Shown here piece by piece: positions 47,118-59,283 of a DNA stretch of 64,000 bases (positions are counted from its first letter, which is position 1; each line of letters starts with the position of its first letter). The notes under the pieces are model-generated. The model was not told the DNA's origin, did not search any database, and saw nothing but the letters and a program-made list of their open reading frames with translations. Where the stretch lies: assembly GCA_024760905.1 (NCBI GenBank), contig JALRMN010000027.1:426501-490500 (forward strand), in the 5' to 3' direction. The position numbers and the translations under genes were made by a program. The DNA comes from Plotosus lineatus. Taxonomy: Eukaryota; Chordata; Actinopteri; Siluriformes; Plotosidae.

Positions 47118-48905
47118 AAAAGAGAAAAAAATAGTAGATTCAGTTTGCAGGTGATACAAAAATATCAGAAATGTATATACTTTCAAATTATTTTAGAAGA
47201 CACATTATAATGTATTCAATAACCTTGCTCATTTACCATAGAACTCATCAGCTTTGTTATTTGTAATTGCGATGATTTTTTTTCTATTTCCATAACATAT
47301 TTTAAGGACACTTTGACTGCAGCAGCACTTGGTCTCCTGCTACTAAGTACACTACATCTGTATATTACAGATTTCGAGATTAATATAGTATAGTTAAAAG
47401 AGACATCTTTATTAACTTTCCAAATATAATGTCTCAAGGTTGAAGATCAATATTCGTACAGCCACAAGAGATCAACCACTGCTGCACGTCGACCCTTAAT
47501 TGGGATAAAGCTTCACATTCAATAAACAAATGGAGTATAGATTCTGTACCAATTCCACAGAATGAGCATCTATCAGAATCCTTAATTCTTATTTGGGTAA
47601 GAAGTTTGTTGGTGGGCAGGATACGGTGTAGTATCTTATATTGAAAATATCTCAAACGTGTATCAAGCGTGACCAAAAATGTTGTTTATAATATATTTTT
47701 TTCCAATTGATACTATCACAGTCCTGAAAATTTACGTCCCTCGTCCATTTGTTTTGAGCAGGTGGGGTTATCTCATTTTTGCAAAAAAAAAAACCAAAAA
47801 AAAAACAAAAAAAAAAAACAAACAAACAAACAAAAAAAACTAGAATAGGCACTATAACCCTTTTTCACAGTGAGAGAAGCTTGCAGTTGTGGTGGTATAA
47901 ATGCAAAATGGGATCTACTGTATTTTGGGTGGAGATTTTATTGAGCCATGTCTTTGGAACTGCATTCATCAGCCTATAATAGTCAAGAAATGTAATTCGT
48001 ATAGTCTAACTTCAACTCCTGTAATGATTTAAAGCTCCATCTTCTTTCACTGTCCTTATCACACTTAACATTATTTTTATGCCACATTTTCATATATTCC
48101 ATTTTTATCCTGGGATTTTACAAAATCGGTTGATTCAGTGTATCTAAGATCGTGTCTGGTTCAAAACACGCACTGAATTTTGCAAAAGCTGGCATAACAT
48201 CAGATCAGAAAGGGTTTTCAGTGTTAGGGGGGCATTTATAAAACATGGCACTCGTGGCCAGTATCGTATTAACTCCATAATTTTGGGGAAAACACTCCAA
48301 GTATGTTGTTTTTGACAAAATCTTCTAATCCACGATAGTTTCAAAATATTCATATAATTTGCCATTTTAACCATTTTTAGTCTACCTTCTTCATACCTTT
48401 TAATCAGAACTAACTTTTGATTTTGGGAGGTTTCTAACAGAAATAAATTGAAAAAACATATCATCAATTTCTTGAATTATTTTTTTCACCAGGATTTTGG
48501 AGCGACATTAAAAGGTGACGAATTTTCGGGAGGATAACGGACTTTATCACTGTAATTTTTCCCAGTGGTGTCAAACTGCCAAAGGACCAATTTTTCGGAA
48601 GATTTTTCATATTTTGTATCCGATGGAGTATATTGCTGTCCACCATTGATGATATATCCAATACTGAGAAATCCACTCCTGAAGCTGGAAAAGACTTTCA
48701 CCAATCCAAATTATTTTCGCGACCAAACCGGCCGTCTGACTCCCGCATCAGCCCAACCCAACAACTTTTGTTTTTTCCATGTTTACTTTTAGGCCTGACA
48801 TTTTGTAAAACCATTCCAAAGTAATTAAGGATTCTTTAGTGATTCCTCACTGCCATCCAACAAAAGAGAAGTACCGTCTGCATACTGAGCTCTTACAGGA
48901 GCTCT
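46980..48905 (-). pseudogene. L1-like LINE 3' fragment
   Basis: Minus strand: an RT end (YADGTSLLLDGSEES, catalytic YADD altered) near 48880, then frames KNWSFGSLTPLGKITVIKSV (48464-48676), INAPLTLKTLSDL region (48144-48467) and the C-terminal zinc region RCSFCGIGTESILHLFIEC (47434-47676) with the CX2C...HX4C pattern of L1 ORF2. Frames broken. A/T simple repeats at 47070-47115 and 47785-47830. Confidence 0.8.
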
Positions 48906-49034
48906 TCACCTTATTTTCTTTTTTTCTCTTTTCTATTGTATATAGGTGTGTTTCTTCATCTTTTTTCAAAGTTTCTTTTTCTTTCTTCAATCCTGCATTT
49001 GGGGAGCCAACTTTTATAATGCTTTTGTATTGCT

Positions 49035-49852
49035 GTGCACTTTTACTTTCAATTTTTGGATGGGCATCAGGAAATTCATTCACCGACGGCTCTGAGCAAT
49101 GCAGGTCTGAAACACGTGACCCTCCTCGGCATGCGCGGCCCCGCCCTCCTTCATGCGGAAAAGCCTGTTCCTGTGGAAATACGGAGGAAAAGGAGAGGCT
49201 GCAGAGGGGGACGAAAGACGCGGAGGACATATGTTCCCTCTGTCATCATGGGAAATGTCCGCGTGATCGCCAACAAGACTGAAGAGCTGGCGGCGCTGAG
49301 CCTGCAGCAGAGGGAGGACAGGCAGCAGAGGGAGTACCGGGAGCAGAGGGAGAACCGGGAGCAGAGGGAGTACCGGGAGCAGAGGGAGCACCGGGACTGC
49401 AGCCTCATGTGTTTCTCAGAGACGTGGCTGAATCATGAACTCACACCGGACTCTGTGGTTTCTCTGAACGGATTTACACTCAGGCGTGCAGATCGGACTG
49501 TGGCGGAGAGCGGAAAGAAGAAAGGAGGGGGCGTGGTGGTCTACGTGAATGAACGAAGGTGCCACCCGGCCAACGTGCACGTGAAGGAGCAGCTGTGCAC
49601 GCGGGACCTCGAACTGCTCGCGGTGAGCGCGCGGCCATATTATCTACCGAGGGAGTTTTCACACGTGATTGTGTTTTGCGTATATATTCCGCCCTCGGTT
49701 GATGCGGCGGCCGTGTGTCAGCGTCTCCACAGCGCTGTCAGTCAGACACAGACTCGTCACCCCCGCGCCATGATTCTGATCAGCGGAGACTTTAACCACG
49801 CCCCTCTCTCCGCCTCTCTCCCGACGTTCACGCAATACGTGAAGTGCACCAC
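49035..49852 (+). pseudogene. L2-like LINE 5' endonuclease fragment
   Basis: The open frame has a Arg/Gln-rich repeat region (QREYREQRENREQREYRE), then the endonuclease: CSLMCFSETWLNHELTPDSV, KKKGGGVVVYVNER, LELLAVSARPYYLPREFSHV, VYIPPSVDA and MILISGDFNHAPLS. It is intact for about 270 codons and stops where RTE copy 3 begins. Probably the same family as the C-terminal piece at 21613-23200. Confidence 0.8.
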
Positions 49853-49854
49853 TT

Positions 49855-50024
49855 CTTCTTCTTCTTCTTCTTCTTTTCCTTTCGGCTTTTCCCTTCAGGG
49901 GTCACCACAGCGAATCATCTGCCTCCATCTCACCCCATCCTTTGCATCTTCTTCTCTCACACCAACGACCTTCATGTCCTCTTTCACCACATCCATGAAT
50001 CGTCTATTTCGTCTTCCTCTAGGC
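49855..50024 (-). mobile_element. RTE-like copy 3, 3' end
   Basis: Tail of CTT repeats, CCTTTCGGCTTTTCCCTTCA and GGGGTCACCACAGCGAATCA, up to the hAT insertion. Confidence 0.85.
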
Positions 50025-50784
50025 CAGTTGTTCTTAACCTTGTTGTACCGAACCCCACCAGTTTCATATGCACATTCACCGAACCTTTCATCAGTGAAAA
50101 ATAAAAATATGATTTTTTACAAATTCAAGACATAGGTACTGTTGTGTTCTTGTATTCCCCATCTCCATGCAGTTTCACGAAGTGTTCCTTTAGTTTTGCT
50201 TGTGTGAGACTAGAGTTGCTCAACTTGGCATTGCAAATCATTCAGATAGGATGCTGAGTCACATCACTTTCCGTGATGCATGTGAATCCATTTTGTACAT
50301 ATTCGTCCAACCACTTTCTTTATTTGCTTGACATAGTTAGTATGGATTAAAATATTCCGAAAAAAATCTCACGACTTCACACATTGACTACTGAGCGGGC
50401 TAAATTCCCTGCGGCACTGATTGGCCAAGCAATGTAATGTGATCATCTGCAGCCAGTGATGGCCAAGCGGGGCGTTCAGTTCATTTTCTGTAACCGCTTC
50501 ATACTAATTAAGGTCGCGGGGAGGCTGGTGCCCATCCCAGCCAACTCAGGGCGAGGGCAGAGTACACCGTGGACAGCTCGCCAGGCCATCACACGGCGGA
50601 AACACGCTGACGGCTTTGCAGCCTACTCTTGTCGAAAGTCAGCAATGCCAAGCGGCGCGTGTCATCACTAATTGAAATGATGCGTCGGGTGTGTCCTGAC
50701 CTCCGTGGCAGAGGCTCCACCGAACCCCTGAGACCGACTCACCGAACCCCTAGGGTTCGATTGAACCCAGGTTGGGAACCACTG
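50025..50784. mobile_element. hAT-like non-autonomous element, 8-bp duplication CTCTAGGC
   Basis: Ends CAGTTGTTCTTAACC and GGTTGGGAACCACTG; flanks CTCTAGGC at 50017-50024 and 50785-50792. Contains a further repeat (50477-50640) related to 27195. No transposase. Confidence 0.88.
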
Positions 50785-50792
50785 CTCTAGGC

Positions 50793-53569
50793 GTTCTTCC
50801 TGGTAGTTCCAGCCTCAGCATCCTATTAGCAATATATTCACTATCCCTCCTCTGTACATGTCCAAACCATCTCAATCTAGCCTCTCTGACTTTGTCTCCA
50901 AAATGTCTTACATGTGCTGTCCCTCTGATGTGCTCATTCCTAATCCTATCCATCCTCGTTACTCCCAAAGAGAACCTCAACATTTTCATCTCTGGTACCT
51001 CCAGCTCTGCCGCCTGTCTTTTCCCCAGGGCCACTGTTTCTAAACCATACAACATTGTTGAACTCAACACCATCTTGTACACTTTTCCTTTCATTCTTGC
51101 TGATAATCTCCTATCACACCGGACACTTTTCTCCAACCATTCCAACCTGCCTGCACACGCTTCTTCTCCTCTTTTCCACACTCTCTCCATTGCTCTGGAT
51201 TGTTGAGCCTAAGTACTTAAAATCCTCCACCTTCCTTATCTCTGCTCCCTGTAACCTCACCGTTCCCTTTGGGTTCTTGTCATTCATGCTCATGTATTCT
51301 GTCTTACTAAGGCTAAGCTTCATTCCTCTCCTTTCCAGGGCCTACCTCCACCTCTCTAGATTTTCCTGCACTTATTCTCTGCTCTCACTACAGATCACAA
51401 TTTCATCTTCAAACATCATAGTCCATGGGGAATCTTGTCTGACCTCGTCTGTCAGCCTGTCCATCACCATAGCAAACAAGAAGGGGCTCAGAGCTGACCC
51501 TTGATGCAGTCCCACCTCCACCTTGCACTCTTCTGTCACACCGACAGCACACCTCACCACTGTCTTACATCTCTCATACATGTCCTGCACCACTCGAACA
51601 TACTTCTCTGCCACTCCAGACTTCCTCATGCAATACCACAGTTCCTCTCTTGGCACCCCGTCATATGGTTTCTCCAGATCCACAAAGGCACAATGCAGCT
51701 CCGTCTGACCTTCTCTGTACTTCTCCATTAACATCCTCAAGGAAAACACTGCATCTGTGGTGCTCTTTCTTGGTATGAAACCAAACTGGGTTTCACAAAT
51801 GCTGACCTCTGCCCTTAGTCTAGCTTCCACTATTCTTTCCCATAACTTCATCGTATGGCTCATCAACTTTATCCCTCTGTAATTGCCACAAGTCTGCACT
51901 TCTCCCTTGTTCTTAAATATGGGCACCAGTACACTTCTCCTCCATTCCTCCGGCATCTTCTCACTCTCTAAGACCTTGTTGAATGTTCTTGTCAGAAAAT
52001 CTACTGTTACCTATCCTAGACACTTCCATACCTCCACCAGTATGTCATCAGGACCAACTGCCTTTCCATTCTTCATCCTCTTCAATGCCCTCCTCACTTC
52101 ACCCTTACTAATCTTTGCTACTTCCTGGTCCTCAACAGTCACCTCTTCTACTCTTTTTTTCTCTCTCAATTTCCTCATTCATCAACTCTTCAAAGTACTC
52201 TTTCCATCTTCCCAGCACACTTCTGTCATCAGTCAATACATTTCCCTCTCTGTCCTTTATCCATCTTACTTGCTGCAATTCCTTCCCATCTCTATTTCTC
52301 TGCTGTGTCAACCTGTATAAATCATTTTCTCCCTCTTTACTTTCCAACCGAGCATACAAGTCATCATACACGCTCCGTTTGGCCTTTGACACCGCTACCT
52401 TTGCCTTATGCTGTGTCTCCCTGTACTCCTGTTTACTCTCTTCGGTTCTCTCAATGTCCCACTTCTTAGCTAACCTCTTCCTTTGTACACACTCCTGCAC
52501 TTCCTCATTCCACCACAAAGTCTCCTTATCTACTTTCCTTCCAGATGACACACCAAGTATTCTCCTACCTGTCTCCCTGATCACATTAGCTGTAGTTGTC
52601 CAGTCATCTGGAAGCACTTCCTGCCCACCAAAAGCCTGTTTCAACTCCTCCTTGAAGACAACCCGACACTCTTCCTTTTTCAGCTTCCACCACTTTGTCT
52701 TCTGCTCTGCCTTTGCCTTCTTCACCTTCCTCACCATCAGCGTCATACTGCACACCACCATCCTATGCTGTTTGGCAACACTCTCACCCGCTACTACTTT
52801 GCAGTCACTGACTTCCTTCAAATTACATCGTCTACACAAGATGTAGTCTACCTGTGTGCTCCTACCTCCACTTTTATAAGTCACCCTATGCTCTTCTCTC
52901 TTCTAGAAGAATTCACCAAAGCCATTTCCATCCTTTTTGCAAAATCTACCAACATCTGTACTTCTGCGTTCCTGTCCTGGATACCAAACCTGCCCATCAC
53001 TTCCTCGTCCCCTCTGTTTCCTGCACCAACATTTCCATTGAAGTCTGCCCCAATTCGTTCACCATTCGTTCACCTCTGGGGGTACTCTGCATCACTTCAT
53101 CGAACTAACTCCAGAATCTCTCCTTCTCTTCTTGCTCACATCCTGCCTGTGGGGCATAAGCACTAACAACATTGAACATCATGCCTTCAATTTCTACCTT
53201 GAGACTCATCACTCTGTCTGACACTCTTTTCACTTCTCGAACATTCCTGACAAACTCCTCCTTCAAGATGACTCCGACTCCATTTCTCCTCCCATCCACA
53301 ACATGAAAACACAGCTTAAACCGTGCTCCTAAGCTTCTAGCCTTACTGCCTTTCCACCTGGTCTCCTGAACACACAGTATGTCCACCTTCCTCCTCTGCA
53401 TAATGTCAGCCAGCTCTTTACCTTTTCCTGCCATAGTTCTAACCTTCAAAGTCTTTACTTTCAGTCCTAGACTCATGCCTTTCCTCTTCTCTCTCTGCCT
53501 ATGGACACGCCTCCTTCGACATCTTCAACCAACAGTAGTCCAATTTCTGTCAGCACCCTGTTGGTTAAT
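50793..53569 (-). pseudogene. RTE-like copy 3, main body
   Basis: Minus strand with frames 53105-53476 (APE start), 52132-52884 (THYKSGGRSTQVDYIL-type to linker), 51372-51956 (RT: LVPIFKNKGEVQTCGNYRGI, LHQGSALSPFLF, MMFEDEIVICSES) and 50750-51190 (C-terminus). The catalytic FADD reads FEDE, so this RT is dead besides the frameshifts. 5' end abuts RTE copy 4. Confidence 0.9.
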
Positions 53570-54472
53570 AGGCTTTTGGCTGTTCCCTTCAGGGGTCGCC
53601 ACAGCAAATGATCTGCCTCCATCTCTCCCTATCCTCTGCATCTTCTACTCTTACTCCAACCTTCACCACATCCATAAATCTTCTCTTTGGTCTTCCTCTG
53701 GGCCTTCTGCCTGGTAGTTCCAACTTCAGCATCCTATGACCAATATACTCACTATCCCTCCTCTGGACATGTCCAAACCATCTCAATCTAGCCTCTCTGA
53801 CTTTGTCTCCAAAACATCGAACATGTGCTGTCCCTCTGATGTACTCGTTTCTGATCCTATCCATTCTCGTTACTCCCAAAGAGAACCTCAACATTTTCAT
53901 CTCTGCTACTTCCAACTGTGACGCCTGTCTTTTCCCCAGGGCCACTGTCTGGAAACCATACAACATCACTGGCCTCATCACCGTCTTGTAAACTTTTCCC
54001 TTCATTCTTGCCGATACTCTCCTATCACATATCACACCGGACACTTTTCTCCAACCATTCCAACCAGCTGGCAAACGCTTCTTCACCTCTTTTCCACACT
54101 CTCCACTGTTCTGGATTGTTGAGCCTCAGTACTTAAAATCCTCCACCTTCTTTATCTCTGCTCCCTGTAACCTCACCGTTCCTCTTGGGTCCTTGTCGTT
54201 CACCCACATGTATTCTGTTTTACTGAGGCTAACCTTCATTCCACTCATTTCCAGGGCATACCTCCATCTCTAGATTTTCCTCCACTTGTTCTCTGCTCTC
54301 ATTACAGATCACGATGTCATCTGCAAACATCATTGTCCATGGAGATTCTTGTCTAACCTCGTCTGTCAGCCTGTCCATCACCAAAGCAAGCTGATTCTTG
54401 ATGCAGTCCCACCTCCACCTTGAACTCTTCTATCACACCGACAGCACACCTCACCACTGTCTTATATCATAT
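53570..54472 (-). pseudogene. RTE-like copy 4, 3' fragment
   Basis: 3' end at TAGGCTTTTGGCTGTTCCCTT, C-terminal frame 53589-54086 (RRVSARMKGKVYKT, RLRWFGHVQRRDSEYIGH), partial RT to about 54472, where homology ends in the middle of the VEVGLHQ region. Confidence 0.88.
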
Positions 54473-54505
54473 TTATATATTTATAATAATATTTATTATG
54501 TATTA

Positions 54506-54845
54506 TGGGGCAGTGGTGGTCCAGTGGATAGGGCACAGGGTCGCTGATCCTAAGGTTGGGGGTTCGAGTCCCCACAGGGTTGTCACTGCCCCCCCCCAGT
54601 GTAGCTAACTGGGTTATCAAAGGTGGGCCATGTCTCTCACTGTCTATAGTGAGAGGTTCATGTAAAAGAACCATTGCTGACTTTCGTAAAGAGTTAGCTG
54701 CAAAGCCGTCAACATGTTTCTGTCCCTTGCTAAAGGGTTGTGATAGGAAGGGCATCCGACGTAAAAACCTATGTCAATTCAAATGAGCGAATCAGATGAT
54801 TCACTGTGGCGACTCCCAAGAAAGAGAAAAAGCCGAAAGGAAGAA
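54506..54845 (+). mobile_element. tRNA-derived SINE, full length
   Basis: Head GGGGCAGTGGTGGTCCAGTG, B-box GGGTTCGAGTCCC, RTE-like body and tail. Followed by (AAT)n/(ATT)n at 54868-54930. Confidence 0.8.
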
Positions 54846-54867
54846 AGAAATTTGTTATGTATTATAT

Positions 54868-54903
<36 letters not shown>

Positions 54904-55239
54904 TATTATTATTATTATTATTATTATTATGATTATTACTTTATTTACTTTTACTTTTCTGTGGCTGGTTGGCACTTGTGATGATTACCTGTTAGTAACA
55001 TTTATTTCAGTTAAAAAATAAAAACTAAACACACAACAAATTTGTAGTTTTATATATATAAAATTTATTTTTTTTTCCATTTTTTTTTTTTTTAAGCTTA
55101 TTTTCAGGCTGAAACCTTCGTTTAGGCTTGATTAAAAAACAAAAAAATCTCAGTTGCTGATCAGAACCTTTTGAATCCCGAACAGCGGCACACGGGTTTT
55201 CTTTTTCGTTTTTTAATAGAGAAATGACGTGGCTGTCAA

Positions 55240-55680
55240 AGCCCAAAAGCTTTTAAATCTAAATGTGTGTAAAGTGAGTGAAAGACACAATCCAGTTCAG
55301 ATGACTCGAGTTTTACATTTCAAATGGAATAAACTCTGAAACTATGAAACAACTGGAACAGCCTTGTGGTCCCAAAACCACCAATAAACCCGATCATCTC
55401 AATCCCATGTCAGTTCAAACTCATTTTTACCTGCGTGAGATGCTTTCTGAGACTTTCAGCCTCTTTTATCAGGAAATAAATAAAATTAGATGAGGTGCCA
55501 ATTTCTAGCTGAAGGCATTTAGCCTTAATAGAATATTTAATAGACATATTATAGAAGCCAGCCTGAATCGAATATTTTATTATCAAGATATTAGTACTAA
55601 AATGTTGTGCTTTGTATCGGTGACATAATTCAGTAATGATTAAACACAGCAACAGCACCGTTTTCATGTATTTTGCAACG
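55240..55680 (-). other. Possible secreted-protein first exon in a repeated unit
   Basis: The minus-strand frame starts MKTVLLLCLIITELCHRYKA (a plausible signal peptide), runs through LQLEIGTSSNFIYFLIKEAE and SLRKHLTQ, then CACGCAG/GTAAAA. The end resembles SIYFLNHSKLEKHLRP at 15.1 kb, also before GTAAAA, and flanking sequence is shared too. Either a small diverged gene family or a mobile unit. No function assigned. Confidence 0.35.
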
Positions 55681-55795
55681 TTACCCTACATAGTGTTCGG
55701 TATTATGATGAACAGCTGGCAGGCGCTGTTGTGACAGGTACATACAGACAGGTAAATATCAGGATGCTGTGAAAGCACCTTTCTTTGGTGTATAA

Positions 55796-55960
55796 CACAC
55801 ACACACATACACGCACGCACGCACACACACTCAAACATGTGCATACACACACACACACTCATGCGCACGCGCACACACACACACACACACACACTCAAAC
55901 ACATGTGCATACACACACTCATGCGCACGCACACACTCATGCGCACACACATACTTTTGT
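55796..55960. repeat. Interrupted (AC)n/(GCAC)n tract with higher-order repeat
   Basis: CTCAAACA...TGTGCATACACACAC and CTCATGCGCACGCACACAC blocks recur two to three times. Confidence 0.9.
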
Positions 55961-55961
55961 A

Positions 55962-56445
55962 ATTTGTAAATATAGTATTTGTAATTTGTAAATAATTATA
56001 TTTACAATTATACTAAACAAGTATTCAATGTGCACTTTCTCACTTGAAAGATCGGAATTCTGGATAAGCCGTGCTTGTCTCACAAGCAATAAACATCACT
56101 TGCGACAAGGGCCTACTTTTGGTGGAGCGCCTCACATATAAGCTTTATATGAAGGCAGCCGGGGTTGCGAGTGTACTGTATATATATTAGCTGTATTAAC
56201 TTCCATGACTATATTAATGTATTATGTTTTGTTGCATTGATGAAATGATAGAAATTCAATAAAGAAATCAGCAGCCCATCAGAGTTTACATACCTGCACA
56301 TCAGCACTGTCTATTCAATGTCACATCGCATGACTCATCACTGGTGATTGATATGCTGGGGGCTGAATTTATGTTGTTGATTTGCTGATTATGTTCTGCT
56401 GACTTTGATTTATCCATGGTGGCCCTGAAAAGGTGGCCCTGGACT
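55962..56445. other. Non-coding stretch
   Basis: No gene or named repeat seen; ends at the RTE fragment. Confidence 0.4.
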
Positions 56446-56449
56446 ATTT

Positions 56450-56742
56450 TTCAAACTGCTACCTCTCCTAGATACTGCCATACCTCCACCGGTATGTCAT
56501 CAGGACCAACTGTCTTTCCACTCTTCATCCTCTTCAATGCCCTTCTCACTTCACCCTTACTAATCTTTGCTACTTCCAGGTCCTCAACAGTCACCTCTTC
56601 TATTATTTTTTCTCTCTCATTTTCCTCATTCATCAGCTCTTCAAAGTACTCTTTCCATCTTCCCAGCACACTTCTGTCATCAGTCAACACGTTTCCCACT
56701 CTGTCCTTAATCACGCTGACTTGTTGCACGGCCTTCAACAAA
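56450..56742 (-). mobile_element. RTE-like copy 5, internal fragment
   Basis: The minus strand encodes VIKDRVGNVLTDDRSVLGRW and EVRRALKRMKSGKTVGPDDI, the linker to RT start, truncated at both ends. (AAT)n follows at 56747-56798. Confidence 0.85.
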
Positions 56743-56746
56743 TAAC

Positions 56747-56799
<53 letters not shown>

Positions 56800-56944
56800 A
56801 AGAATCAACAATAAGTGAATAGACAATACAGTAAGTGCTTCTGAACTTGATAATAGCCTTAACATGCACTACTAATTTAGCTTTTGTTACTTTTTATTTA
56901 TGTATTAATTTAATTATTTTTTTATTATTATTTAAACTGTTTTA

Positions 56945-57510
56945 TTTCACTTCAGTCATTTTGATCACTTCTCTTCTGTTGCTTGGCCGCACTCCCATCG
57001 CCATTGATCTCTTTCGACTTGATCCACAATCGGAGAAGCCTCTCCACCTCATCATTGAATCCTGATCTTTCCTTAGATGAAATAGTAACCCCCTTTGCTG
57101 TTTTAACAATCTTCAACGTGGCCTTCTGTTTGAGAATTGTACAGGTGGTCAATGCATTCTTCCCAAACTCCTTACACAGATCGGCCATGTGGACTCCTTT
57201 TCCATGCTTAGCTTTGATTTCAAGCTTCGTTTCAAGAGAAATCGATTTTCTCCTCTTTAATTAATCATCCACCTTCTTATGACCTATCATAGAAACACGG
57301 ATATGCACAAGAAAATGCTGAAGGCATTCTCAGAGTACAGAGGGAGACACAAGGAAGAATACAAAGCTAATCAACTCGGGAAAGCCATTTCCCCAGCAGA
57401 GCTCATAAATAGAAAATTTGCTCGTTGGATGGGGCAGATTTTTGGTGGGCTTGAAGCTCGCATCATGGAAAATTCATTATAAGGGACACTCGTAGGTCGG
57501 GGTACCACTG
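56945..57510 (-). pseudogene. Tigger/pogo transposon 5' end with transposase N-terminus
   Basis: The minus strand starts with terminal repeat CAGTGGTACCCCGACCTACG (57510 down). The first coding part gives KRRKSISLETKLEIKAKHGK and MADLCKEFGKNALTTCTILK, the CENP-B-like helix-turn-helix of pogo-family transposases. Truncated before the catalytic DDE domain. Confidence 0.8.
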
Positions 57511-57654
57511 TAGATGTTTTTTTTTCTTTCTCACTAACTTGGTTTACACAAAATGTGTTCATGTTGTAACAAACCATCTGTTTTGAACCCCGCAAGTGTT
57601 TCTTGAAGCACATGTGTGTCTTAAAAGATTGCATGTTAAATCTTTATGGGTATA

Positions 57655-57942
57655 CAGTCGGTCATCTACTTCCGAAAACCTGAGTATGAAAAATCCAGGT
57701 TAGGAAAAACATTTTCCTAAATTTTCATCCTCTTTTAACGAAATAAACCTCTTTTTATGAAAAGCACCAAACGCACCATTCAAATTTCAAACAATGCGCG
57801 AGTTGCTCTCTCATTGGCTGTCTTCCAACATCCTGCCCTGCTGGCCTCCCATTGGCCAGGAGGGAGCTGACCTGTACCCATACTTCCTGTACCCATTGTT
57901 ACATGTATTTGTTGTGATAAAGATTTAGGTTATGTATTTAGG
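57655..57942. mobile_element. Pogo-type MITE fragment related to 15498-16280
   Basis: Begins CAGTCGGTCATCTACTTCCG and shares GCGCGAGTTGCTCTCTCATT and CATCCTGCCCTGCTGGCCTC with the interior of the 15.5 kb element. Interrupted by a SINE at 57943. Confidence 0.6.
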
Positions 57943-58221
57943 GGCAGTGGTGGTCTAGTGGTATAGGGCGCTGGATCTCTGATCCAAAGGTTCATGTCTT
58001 TCACTGTCTATGGTGTGAGGCATGTAAAAGAACCATTGCTGACATTTGTAAAGAGTAGGCTGCAAAGTCGTCAGCGTGTTGCTGTCCCTTGCTAAAAAAA
58101 AGGGTTGTGACAGGAAGGGCATCCAACGTAAAAACCTCTGCCAAATCAAAAACGTGCAAATCAGATGATTCGCTGTGGCGACTCCCGAGTAAAAGGGAAA
58201 AAGCCGAAAGGAAGACAATTT
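57943..58221 (+). mobile_element. tRNA-derived SINE, internally shortened
   Basis: Head present, B-box region deleted (jumps from TCCAAAGGTT to CATGTCTTTCACTGTCTATG). RTE-like tail. Flanks share TATTTAGG. Confidence 0.8.
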
Positions 58222-58512
58222 GTTATAAATATTTAGGTTGGGCACCAGTAGGGGGCGATGATGCATGGAGTTGTTTTGTTTGTCAATCTGAATTATCTCA
58301 GGGGAATTACGCAATGTTCTACAGACTTCAAAATGCAGATGCTTGCAGAATCAAATGGGACTAAACAACAGGAAACATATGAGAAATCTTTATGGAACTC
58401 TTATGATAAAGCATCCTACTGGGCTTTTGGTGACAGTGAGCGAAGTGTCCAGGTGTGAGGTCAGCCTGTCATATTATGTCAGTTCTCATGTGCTGTAATT
58501 GTATTGCGTAGC
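58222..58512. other. Unassigned sequence after the SINE
   Basis: Possibly the continuing MITE or LTR element. The frame MMHGVVLFVNLNYLRGITQC is not recognised. Confidence 0.3.
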
Positions 58513-59283
58513 ATATTGTAACACTAAGATTGTTTCAGAAATAAATCATTTTTTTTGTTTACAAAAAACCACTGACCTCTACTTTCATACTTTCATCTCC
58601 CTAGACATTCCAGCCAGTATGATGGGATCACACACTTTAGTTGTCTCAGAAACATAAGTCAGAGACTGATCACGATTGTGTGGTCCATTGGAATTAGACA
58701 CCGCAATACCATACTTCCTGTTTATCACATGTGTAGAGAGTTGAACAGGACTGTTGGCTTGTTTTGAGATTGATCATGCAGCGTTATATTTCGTTATCGC
58801 CAAAATCCCTCTACAATCGGGACAATATTGAAGCAGAAGGAGACCTTAAAGCAGAAATACAATGATGGAGGCGATTATTTCGGGACGATATTGAAGCAGA
58901 AAGAGCATGAAAACACAGTGCTCTGTGATACAACACCACCGATCTCGCAAGGAAGCAAGTTAATATTGAATTAAGACCTCAGATCTTTCAAACCGGTACA
59001 CTCATGCCTCCGTTTTACGGACTTTGTTTTAACGGATTTTGGATGCAACGGACAAAATCTGTAGCTTCTGACTAGTCTGGATCGTCCAGACTAGTCGGAG
59101 ATATTGTAACGTTCGAATTGTTTCAGGAATAAATAATTTTTTTGTTTTCAAGAAACCACTGACCTCTACTTTCATACTTTCATCTCCCTAGATATTCCAT
59201 CCAGTATTACGGGATTAAACACTTTTGGTTGTCTCAGAAACATAAGTCAGAGACTGATCACGACTGTGTGGTCAATTGACATT
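58513..59283. repeat. Direct repeats of an LTR-like sequence, 588 bp apart
   Basis: About 190 bp from ATATTGTAAC through ACCACTGACCTCTACTTTCA and CAGAAACATAAGTCAGAGAC to GTGTGGTC(A/C)ATTG occur at 58513 and again at 59101. The second copy is interrupted by RTE copy 6 and resumes at 62594, just before the primer-binding-like site, so these are probably 5' LTR ends. Confidence 0.65.
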
